A stretch of 64,000 bases of DNA from an uncultured Alphaproteobacteria bacterium (GTDB taxonomy: Bacteria; Pseudomonadota; Alphaproteobacteria; Caulobacterales; Aquidulcibacteraceae). The DNA lies in the NCBI GenBank assembly GCA_902826335.1, contig CADEEL010000015.1, positions 1,929 to 65,928 of the forward strand, written 5' to 3'. Shown here one piece after another: positions 41,838-48,221 of the stretch (positions are counted from its first letter, which is position 1; each line of letters begins with the position of its first letter). The notes beneath the pieces were generated by a model. It made no database searches and had not been told where the DNA came from. It worked only from the letters and a program-made list of their open reading frames with translations. Both the position numbers and the translations under genes were made by a program.

Positions 41838-43172
41838 TCAGTTTGCTGTCTGAGGCACGGCCCATTTGATCTGATCAAAGGTGAGGCGCAGCTTGAGGCC
41901 GCGATGCGGATTAAGCTGTTCGACCCAATTGATGCGCCCATCGAGGTGCGCTTTGAAATCGGGGTGGCCTTCGCGATTTTGAGTCGCTGGATCACTGCTC
42001 GTCCGGCAATTGTGCAGGGTCGCTTTTAGTGCGTCGTATTCCTCGCGCGCTGCGTTGACGTGTTGGTTCACAACGACTCCGGTGACGCGCTGCGTCGAGG
42101 AGGCGTACATGATGCGCGTCTTGCTCGCATTGAGAGCGAACCCCTCTTCGCTAACGATGGTCTCGACCACAGACAGAAACCTGGACATACTTTTTGCGAA
42201 CGCGCGGTCCCCGGAAAAGCATAGGTCATCGGCGTAACGTGAGTAGTTGATCCCAAGGCGCCGCGCCAAGCCGCTCAATCGTTTGTCCAAGCGCCAGGCG
42301 CAAAGGTTGGCGAGCGCAGGGGATGTCGGCGCTCCCTGAGGCAGGTGCGGCGCCGTGTATTCCTGGCGCACGCGCCAATCCGCAAATTCAGCCAATGTCG
42401 TGGCCGGCGTGCACGTCGTGCAAAGACCTGTGAGCAACCGCGCCGCAGCCCACGGGTAGCCAATGGCGCGGAAGAGGCCATGCACGCGCGCGGACTGAAT
42501 GCTCGGAAAGAACCGCCGCAGATCGAGCCGGACTACAACATCTTCTCCGGCATGGATCTGGGCGCCGCTGATGCAAGATCGTCCGCGCACGAAGCCATGC
42601 GCAGCGAGATGCGGCGGCGCGCAGTCCAATATCTCGTGCAGGATGCGTCGCTGCACTGCTTTGAGGCGCGGCTTCGGTGACTCAATCAATCGCGGAGCGC
42701 CGACACGCCTCTTCACGAAGGCGTAAGTATAGTGATGAAGCTGCTCGGTCGCTGCGTGCGCATGGCCGCGCCGCACGTCGGCAAGCCAATCGATCTGCTC
42801 TATTGAAAGATCGAGCCAAGCCGCTAGATCGCCGGGCGTCTGCATCTCGGGGACGGGCAGACCGGCGAGCGCCGAAGCCGGCGCGAACGTGGGTGCATGC
42901 AACACAATTCGCGGCGGCTGCGCCACGCGAAGCAGGCGGCGCGCGGCGACGTCGAACGCGTTCGAAGCCATCAGCGCTCGCGCGAGGTCGCGAGGCGCAG
43001 GCGGATACGGTGTTTCCGCCGAAGCAAGAACGTGGCCGATCAGGCGCTGCAACGCTTTGGGGGCGCGATTCCCGAGATATTGCTTGGCACGCGCGACTAG
43101 GCGCCCTTTCGTCCACGCGCCCGCAAGCAGGAACGCGGCCAGTTCTCGTGCGATCAGCGCGCGGTCGGCCAT
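41838..43172 (-). CDS. Retron-type reverse transcriptase
   Basis: The product has 444 residues. Reverse-transcriptase blocks are HGFVRGRSC (192-200), motif A RLDLRRFFPS (215-224, D217), LPQGAPTSPALANL (277-290), the catalytic Y313-A-D-D316, KTRIM (351-355) and VTGVVVN (363-369). The retron NAxxH position reads GAQIH (203-207) and the VTG motif is intact. An N-terminal extension of about 105 residues precedes the fold, as in myxobacterial retron enzymes. It should prime on its own msr RNA to make msDNA. Retrons act as anti-phage systems. The gene is AT-richer than the housekeeping neighbours. Confidence 0.93.
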   Translation of the reverse strand: MADRALIARELAAFLLAGAWTKGRLVARAKQYLGNRAPKALQRLIGHVLASAETPYPPAPRDLARALMASNAFDVAARRLLRVAQPPRIVLHAPTFAPASALAGLPVPEMQTPGDLAAWLDLSIEQIDWLADVRRGHAHAATEQLHHYTYAFVKRRVGAPRLIESPKPRLKAVQRRILHEILDCAPPHLAAHGFVRGRSCISGAQIHAGEDVVVRLDLRRFFPSIQSARVHGLFRAIGYPWAAARLLTGLCTTCTPATTLAEFADWRVRQEYTAPHLPQGAPTSPALANLCAWRLDKRLSGLARRLGINYSRYADDLCFSGDRAFAKSMSRFLSVVETIVSEEGFALNASKTRIMYASSTQRVTGVVVNQHVNAAREEYDALKATLHNCRTSSDPATQNREGHPDFKAHLDGRINWVEQLNPHRGLKLRLTFDQIKWAVPQTAN

Positions 43173-43250
43173 GCCCGCTTCGTGAAGCAGGAAACGGCGG
43201 CAACTTCAACTCAACTGGTTTGGCGTGACGATGCGCAGGCGAAGCCTGCC

Positions 43251-43346
43251 GCGCTTCACGCAGCGATCTGTGCAGAGAACAAAACGTCCCCGGGGTAGCC
43301 CCGAAGATCCCGTAGACGCGAACGTTTTCGGGATTGCTTGAAGCGC
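43251..43346 (-). ncRNA. Candidate retron msr-msd RNA
   Basis: Upstream of the reverse transcriptase, a1 GCGCTTCA (43339-43346) and a2 TGAAGCGC (43251-43258) are perfect complements. AAGC follows a1 at once, so the G at 43337 is the likely branch guanosine. Inside lie ATCCCG / CGGGAT enclosing ACG-TTCG-CGT, and CGGGG-CTA-CCCCG. The roughly 96-nt span is shorter than characterised retron RNAs, so the a2 end may be misplaced. Confidence 0.5.
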
Positions 43347-43361
43347 CGCCGCTTGCAGAAA

Positions 43362-43389
43362 ACCCTAGAACAACCCAGGCGCACGTCAA
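43362..43389 (-). promoter_or_regulatory. Candidate retron promoter
   Basis: On the minus strand TTGACG (43384-43389) and TAGGGT (43362-43367) are spaced by 16 bp. Transcription would start near 43355, about 10 nt before the a1 repeat, where retron RNAs usually begin. Confidence 0.5.
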
Positions 43390-43524
43390 GTAGTGCGAAC
43401 CGGCAGCACTCAGCCTCGGGAAATAGAGAGTCCGCTGTCGCCGATCTCGCGCCGAATTCCCAGCAGTGCGCGAGTGACCGGACTGGAGCACGCACGCCGT
43501 TCCGGGTCGAACCCCAAGTGCGGC

Positions 43525-43812
43525 TTACTCAGCGGCGACGGAGAGGCGAAGGCCCATGGCGCGCAGCACGCCGATAAGCGTCGCGAGCCTCGGATTGCCT
43601 GCATCGCTGAGGGTTCGATAAAGCGTCTCGCGCGAAAGACCGCTCTGCTCGGCGATCGCGGCCATGCCTTGCGACCGCGCCACCACGCCAAGCGCTTCGG
43701 CGATTTCGCTGGCGTCCCCGTCCGCCAGCACGGCGTCGAGATAATGAGCCGCGTCATCCGGAGATTTGATGTGGTCCGCCACATCGAAGGGCGTGAACTT
43801 GGCTTTCGTCAT
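43525..43812 (-). CDS. Addiction module antidote protein (HigA-2 type)
   Basis: The product has 95 residues. The start TPFDVADHIKSPDDAAHYLDAVLADGD and the helix-turn-helix GMAAIAEQSGLSRETLYRTLS are typical of the chromosomal antidote family paired with RelE-like killers. The ATG at 43812 overlaps the toxin stop (ATGA). It should neutralise the toxin and repress the operon. Confidence 0.92.
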   Translation of the reverse strand: MTKAKFTPFDVADHIKSPDDAAHYLDAVLADGDASEIAEALGVVARSQGMAAIAEQSGLSRETLYRTLSDAGNPRLATLIGVLRAMGLRLSVAAE

Positions 43813-44114
43813 CGGTCTTGTTCTTTCCATTTGCGCCACAATTTCTTGGCCGCCGCGATGTCTCGGTCTTGGCTGGATTTGTCGCCCGCGCCGAGAATGA
43901 TCGCCAAGTCTTCGCCGCGCCGCCCGAAATAGACGCGATAGCCGGGGCCGAAATCGATCTTCAATTCGCTCACGCCCTCACCGACGGACGCGACACTGCC
44001 TGGATTCCCTCGCTCCAAACGCGCGAGACGGCGCAAAACCTGGGCGGCGCCGGCGCGGTCGCGGAGATTGTCGATCCAATGCGCGAACGCGTCAGACTTA
44101 AGGATCGTCGGCAC
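43809..44114 (-). CDS. RelE/ParE-type addiction module killer protein
   Basis: The product has 101 residues with the family pattern FAHWIDNLRDRAGAAQVLRRLARLERGNPGSV, SELKIDFGPGYRVYFGRRG and GDKSSQDRDIAAAKKLWRKW. The GTG start (44114) lies five bases after the -10 box, so the message is predicted to be leaderless. The pair stands between the retron and lpd, on the retron strand. Confidence 0.92.
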   Translation of the reverse strand: MPTILKSDAFAHWIDNLRDRAGAAQVLRRLARLERGNPGSVASVGEGVSELKIDFGPGYRVYFGRRGEDLAIILGAGDKSSQDRDIAAAKKLWRKWKEQDR

Positions 44115-44119
44115 GATCT

Positions 44120-44147
44120 ATAGTAGCCTATGGGCTACAATTGTCAA
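44120..44147 (-). promoter_or_regulatory. Promoter and operator of the second toxin-antitoxin operon
   Basis: A consensus TTGACA (44142-44147 on the minus strand) and TACTAT (44120-44125) are 16 bp apart. The inverted repeat GTAGCC / GGCTAC (44123-44138) lies between them, overlapping the -10 box, a classic autoregulatory operator. Confidence 0.75.
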
Positions 44148-44225
44148 GCGCGCAGGGCGCCGCACTCCAACCCATTGACAGCCCCCGCTTTGTTCAACGC
44201 GCACACCCACGCTACAAAGCGAATC

Positions 44226-45629
44226 ATGAGCGAGCTTTATGATGTGGTGATCGTCGGCGGCGGGCCCGGCGGCTACAATTGCGCCATCCGCGCCGGCCAA
44301 TTGGGCCTCAAGACCGCGATTGTTGAAAGTCGCGGCCGCTTGGGCGGAACCTGCCTCAATGTCGGCTGCATTCCCTCGAAAGCGCTGCTGCACACGTCCG
44401 ATCTTTATGAAGCCGCCGCCAAGCGTTTCCCCGCCATGGGCATTGGCGTGGCGGGCCTCACGCTCGATCTCGCGCAAATGATGAAGCAGAAGGATGCCGC
44501 CGTCGACGGCCTCACCAAGGGCGTCGAATTCCTGATGAAGAAAAACAAGGTGGACTACATCATCGGGCGCGGCCGCGTTGAAGCGCCGGGCCGTGTTGTG
44601 GTGACGGGCGCGGCGGCGGATTCGAAGATACTGGAGACAAAAAATATCGTCATCGCTACGGGCTCGGAGCCCGCGCCCTTGCCGGGCGTCACCATTGATG
44701 AGCGCCGCATCGTCTCCTCCACCGGCGCGCTGGAGCTCACCGCCGTGCCGAGGCGGATGATCGTCATCGGCGCCGGCGTGATCGGCCTGGAATTGGGCTC
44801 GGTCTGGCGTCGCCTCGGCGCGGACGTGACGGTCGTCGAATTCCTTGATCGCGTCTTGCCGACCAACGATGGCGAAGTGAGCGCCCAGATGCTCCGCATC
44901 CTGAAGAAACAAGGCATGAAGTTCGAATTGTCGAGCAAGGTGACGGGCGTCGAGGAGATCGGCGAAAGCCTCCTTGTCGCGATCGAGCCTGCGGCCGGCG
45001 GCGCTGGCCGCACGCTGGAGGCCGATATCGTGCTGGTCGCCATCGGCCGCCGGGCCGTGACGGCGGATATGGGCCTTGCCGAATGCGGCGTCGCCGTGGA
45101 TCGGCGCGGCGTGATCGCGGTGGATGACGGCCGCACAAACATCGCTGGCGTCTGGGCCATCGGCGATTGCACGCCGGGGCCGATGCTTGCGCACAAGGCT
45201 GAGGAGGAGGGGATCGCTGTCGCGCAGAAGATCGCCGGCCAATGGGGCCACGTAAACGCCGATGTCATCCCGGCCGTTGTGTATACGAGCCCGGAGGTCG
45301 CCTCCGTCGGCAAGACGGAGGAGGAACTGAAAGCCGCCGGGATCGCCTACAAGGCCGGCAAATTCCCGATGAGCGCCAATTCCCGCGCCCGCGCCAATCA
45401 TGAGATGGATGGCTTCGTCAAAATCCTGGAGGATGAAGCCGGCAAGCGCATTGTCGGCGCGCACATCATTGGCGCCGGCGCGGGTGAGATGATCGGCGAG
45501 ATGTGCGTCGCCATGGAGTTCGCCGCCAGCGCCGAGGATGTCGCGCGCACCTGCCACGCCCACCCGACCGTCAGCGAAGCCATGCGCGAAGCGGCCAAGG
45601 CTGTGGACAATTGGCTGATGCAGGCCTGA
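44226..45629 (+). CDS. lpd: Dihydrolipoyl dehydrogenase
   Basis: E3 subunit of the 2-oxo acid dehydrogenase complexes. The 467 residues show the FAD loop VVIVGGGPGGYNCAIRAGQLG, the redox disulfide in GGTCLNVGCIPSKALL, the NAD loop VIGAGVIGLELGSVWRRLGADVTVVE and the C-terminal histidine in CHAHPTVSEAMREAA. No E1/E2 genes lie nearby, so the partner complex is encoded elsewhere. Confidence 0.96.
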   Translation: MSELYDVVIVGGGPGGYNCAIRAGQLGLKTAIVESRGRLGGTCLNVGCIPSKALLHTSDLYEAAAKRFPAMGIGVAGLTLDLAQMMKQKDAAVDGLTKGVEFLMKKNKVDYIIGRGRVEAPGRVVVTGAAADSKILETKNIVIATGSEPAPLPGVTIDERRIVSSTGALELTAVPRRMIVIGAGVIGLELGSVWRRLGADVTVVEFLDRVLPTNDGEVSAQMLRILKKQGMKFELSSKVTGVEEIGESLLVAIEPAAGGAGRTLEADIVLVAIGRRAVTADMGLAECGVAVDRRGVIAVDDGRTNIAGVWAIGDCTPGPMLAHKAEEEGIAVAQKIAGQWGHVNADVIPAVVYTSPEVASVGKTEEELKAAGIAYKAGKFPMSANSRARANHEMDGFVKILEDEAGKRIVGAHIIGAGAGEMIGEMCVAMEFAASAEDVARTCHAHPTVSEAMREAAKAVDNWLMQA

Positions 45630-45636
45630 GCGGCCA

Positions 45637-45684
45637 GACCGCGTTCAGGAAAACTGTGCAGCGGTTTTCCGTGAGAACGCGGTC
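45637..45684. repeat. Family B hairpin repeat, copy 6
   Basis: GACCGCGTTC / GAACGCGGTC arms and GGAAAA / TTTTCC inner arms surround CTGTGCAGCGG, seven bp after the lpd stop. Confidence 0.88.
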
Positions 45685-45748
45685 CAAATTGTTGATTATT
45701 GCGATTCGCTAACAGGACGGCGCGCCGCGCGCCCGTTAGTTTGACCCG

Positions 45749-46279
45749 ATGAAGAGACTGACGCTGTGCACGGCGCGCCTGGAACTCATCGCCATGGATT
45801 ACGCGCTCGCGCGCGCGCAGATCGAAGATCGCATGAAATTCTTCGAGATGCTTGGCGTGCGCGCCAGCGCGGCGTGGCCCCCGCCGCTTCTGGATATGGA
45901 GGCCATGGCCTACACGCGCGATCGTCTCGCGCGCTTTCCCGAAGAGATCGGCTGGCAGGCTTGGGCTTGGATCGACCCGATCGAGCTTGGCGGCGCCAAG
46001 GAATTGGTTGGCTTCGGCGGATTCACCGGCCAGCCGGATGAAGATGGCGCCGTGGAGCTGGGCTACAGCGTGCTGCCCGCGCGCGAAGGGCAGGGCTATG
46101 CGTCCGAGGCCGTGAATGCGCTGATCGCGTGGGCCAGGCACGATCGGCGCGTGCGCACCATCGTCGCGCACACCATGGAAGACGGGCTCGCGTCGCAAAA
46201 ATTGTTGCAGCGTCAGGGCTTTTCACTCGCGCCCGAACGGCCCTATCCGGAAGTTCTGCGCTGGGAGCGCGCGGCCTGA
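45749..46279 (+). CDS. GNAT family N-acetyltransferase
   Basis: The product has 176 residues. It begins MKRLTLCTARLELIAMDY, the RimJ/RimL-like start, and has the acetyl-CoA loop VELGYSVLPAREGQGYASEAVNALIAWA and the C-terminal SQKLLQRQGF. The acetyl acceptor is unknown. Confidence 0.9.
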   Translation: MKRLTLCTARLELIAMDYALARAQIEDRMKFFEMLGVRASAAWPPPLLDMEAMAYTRDRLARFPEEIGWQAWAWIDPIELGGAKELVGFGGFTGQPDEDGAVELGYSVLPAREGQGYASEAVNALIAWARHDRRVRTIVAHTMEDGLASQKLLQRQGFSLAPERPYPEVLRWERAA

Positions 46280-46431
46280 GGCGTTAACGAAGAATTGCTT
46301 CCCTGGTCGCGCGCCGAGGCGCGCAAGTATTCGCGAAGTCGAACTTTTGTACGTTGCTTTCCGGCGCGCCTTGCAGACTTTTCATTCGCCGCCGCCCATC
46401 GTTCAAACCATTGATAATCAGGGCGATTTAG

Positions 46432-46475
46432 AGCGTTTTCCGACGAAGTGGATACCGGTTCGTCGCGGAAAACGC
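46432..46475. repeat. Family B hairpin repeat, copy 7
   Basis: GCGTTTTCCG / CGGAAAACGC arms and CGACGAA / TTCGTCG inner arms around GTGGATACCGG. The 46280-46570 stretch holds only this, the next hairpin and no supported gene. Confidence 0.9.
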
Positions 46476-46492
46476 GGCAATTCAATTACCTT

Positions 46493-46530
46493 GAGCATGA
46501 TCCCCATTTCATTTTGATCGGATCATGCTC
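46493..46530. repeat. Companion hairpin, family C, copy 3
   Basis: GAGCATGATCC / GGATCATGCTC form an 11-bp perfect stem around a 16-base loop, 17 bp after the family B copy. Confidence 0.85.
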
Positions 46531-46573
46531 TGGCCTGCACGTGCCCCGCATCTGCGCTCGGCGCGCCCAATAC

Positions 46574-46602
46574 AAAAGGCCCGCGTCGCCGCGGGCCTTT
46601 TT
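46574..46602. terminator. Bidirectional intrinsic terminator
   Basis: AAAAGGCCCGCG pairs with CGCGGGCCTTTTT around TCGC. The T-runs on both strands suggest it works in either direction, backing up the terminator just after the histone-like gene. Confidence 0.85.
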
Positions 46603-46613
46603 GCAAGCGTTGA

Positions 46614-46646
46614 AAAAGCGATGGGGGGCGCCAGCCAGCGCCCCCC
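46614..46646 (-). terminator. Terminator of the histone-like gene
   Basis: On the minus strand the perfect 9-bp stem GGGGGGCGC / GCGCCCCCC is followed by ATCGCTTTTT, 16 bp after the stop codon. Confidence 0.75.
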
Positions 46647-46661
46647 ACCTCTTCGAAGCGA

Positions 46662-46976
46662 TTACATCGCCGGAGCGGGCTTCACCTTGCGGGCGCGGCG
46701 CGGCTTGGAGACGCGCTTCACCTTCGTGGCCGCCGGCGCCGCCGCCTTACGGCCGCGCTTGGCAGCCGTCTTGCGGGTCTTGCGGACGGTCTTACGGGCC
46801 GCCTTGCGGACGCCCTTGCGGGCGGTCTTGCGGGCCGTCTTGCGAACCGCCTTGCGGGCCGCCTTGCGGACGCCCTTACGGGCCGTCTTGCGCGCCGTCT
46901 TACGGGCGGTCTTGCGGGCCGGAGCTTTCGCGGTCTTGCGCGCAACCTTGCGCGTCTTCTTTACTTTTCTAGCCAT
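46662..46976 (-). CDS. Histone H1-like basic nucleoid protein
   Basis: The 104 residues are almost only Lys, Arg, Ala, Thr and Val. The repeat ARKTARKTARKGVRKAARKA occurs twice, and the ends are MARKVKKTRK and KRVSKPRRARKVKPAPAM. This is the composition of chlamydial Hc1/Hc2 and histone H1 tails, which bind and compact DNA. The ATG at 46976 follows GAGGAAAC. A longer frame adds an acidic 22-residue leader. Two terminators follow. Confidence 0.88.
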   Translation of the reverse strand: MARKVKKTRKVARKTAKAPARKTARKTARKTARKGVRKAARKAVRKTARKTARKGVRKAARKTVRKTRKTAAKRGRKAAAPAATKVKRVSKPRRARKVKPAPAM

Positions 46977-47177
46977 CTTAGTTTCCTCATCTTTACTAGA
47001 GTTGACACTGGGTTGGGTGGGAGTTTTTTGGCTCTCCGACATTGTTTTTACGCTGTTATTGGTTTTCGATTGGTTTCTACCAGCACGAAGACTGTATTTT
47101 TTTGAGAGCTCTATTATGGCCTTGAAAATCGACCGGCGAGTCCTTTCTGAGCCTTGATTTTCAAGGGATTTTCGCGC

Positions 47178-48107
47178 CTACGCGCGTGGGTGCGCGCGTG
47201 CGTACACAGCCTGGAGGCGCTGAGATTCGACATCGGCGTAACGCTGAGTCGTCGAAAGTGATTCGTGGCCGAGCAAGTCCTGGATCGCGCGCAAATCGGC
47301 GCCGTGCGCCAACAAATGCGTCGCGAACGCATGGCGCAGCGCATGCGGCGTCGCCGAATCCGGCAGGCCAAGCCGCATGCGCGCGCGCGCCATCATCTCT
47401 TGCGCCACGCGCGCGGAGAGCGGCCCCCCGCGCGCCCCGCGGAAGAGCGCGCCTTCGCGCGTCAGCGCAAAAGGGGCCAGCGCCGCATAGCGCGCGATCG
47501 CCTCGCGTGCGATCGGCAACACCGGCACGCGACGCTGCTTGCCGCCTTTGCCGGTGATCGTCAGCGCTTCGCCGAGCGGATGATCCGCCCCCGTGAGCGC
47601 CAACGCTTCCGAGATGCGCAGCCCGCACGCATAAAGCAGCGTGATGAGCGCTCCGTCCCGCGCCGCGATCCAGGCGGTGTCCGCTTCGCTGACGGTGTCG
47701 ATGAGCTGCACCGCCGCTTCTTCCGATACGGGCCGCGGCAACAAAGCCTTAAGACGTGGCCCACGCACGAGGCCAAGACGCGCATTGTGCACGCCCGCGC
47801 GCCGTTCAAGCCAGCGCAGAAAGGCGCGGATCGCGGCGAGCGCGCGCGCCAGCGAACGATCCGAAAGCGCCCCATCGCCCTGGCGGCGAAACGCCAGATA
47901 GGCGCGTAGATCCTGCGGAGTCATGGTCGCGAAGTGGGAGACGAGAACGTCTTCGCCGTAATGGTTCGTCAAGAACCCGAGCAGCGCGGCGACATCGCGC
48001 CCATAAGCGGAAACTGTATGTGCGCTGAAGCGGCGCTCATCGGTGAGATGCGTAAGCCACGTGCGCCGCGCTTCCTCTGCTGATGATGGTGGTTCGTTGG
48101 AGCGCAT
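47178..48107 (-). CDS. xerC: Tyrosine recombinase XerC
   Basis: XerC resolves chromosome dimers at dif with XerD. The 309-residue product has the N-terminal SAM-like domain (FSAHTVSAYGRDVAALLGFL) and the catalytic residues: arginine in CGLRISEAL, HALRHAFATHLL (H-x-x-R), LGHESLSTTQRY with the nucleophilic tyrosine. The start at 48107 fits the family; 31 further codons upstream are open but unlikely. It is divergent from priA, a common arrangement in alphaproteobacteria. Confidence 0.93.
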   Translation of the reverse strand: MRSNEPPSSAEEARRTWLTHLTDERRFSAHTVSAYGRDVAALLGFLTNHYGEDVLVSHFATMTPQDLRAYLAFRRQGDGALSDRSLARALAAIRAFLRWLERRAGVHNARLGLVRGPRLKALLPRPVSEEAAVQLIDTVSEADTAWIAARDGALITLLYACGLRISEALALTGADHPLGEALTITGKGGKQRRVPVLPIAREAIARYAALAPFALTREGALFRGARGGPLSARVAQEMMARARMRLGLPDSATPHALRHAFATHLLAHGADLRAIQDLLGHESLSTTQRYADVESQRLQAVYARAHPRA

Positions 48108-48221
48108 CGCCTGGCCGAACGTGTCTGATCGACTCAACATAGAACACAAATTTCCTGTTGACGAATCCGTGACGCACGCTTGCCGCTTTCGCGCGCGCAT
48201 GAACGCGCCTAACTTGCCCGC

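Noticed and set aside
43256..43495. Short frames in the retron leader region
   Set aside because: They overlap the putative promoter and RNA, have no ribosome site, and show no recognisable sequence.
44118..45563. A 481-codon minus-strand frame opposite lpd
   Set aside because: lpd has every catalytic motif on the plus strand; this is its shadow.
46243..46485. An 80-codon minus-strand frame between the acetyltransferase and histone-like genes
   Set aside because: It overlaps the 3' end of the acetyltransferase gene and a repeat hairpin, and shows no ribosome site or recognisable sequence.
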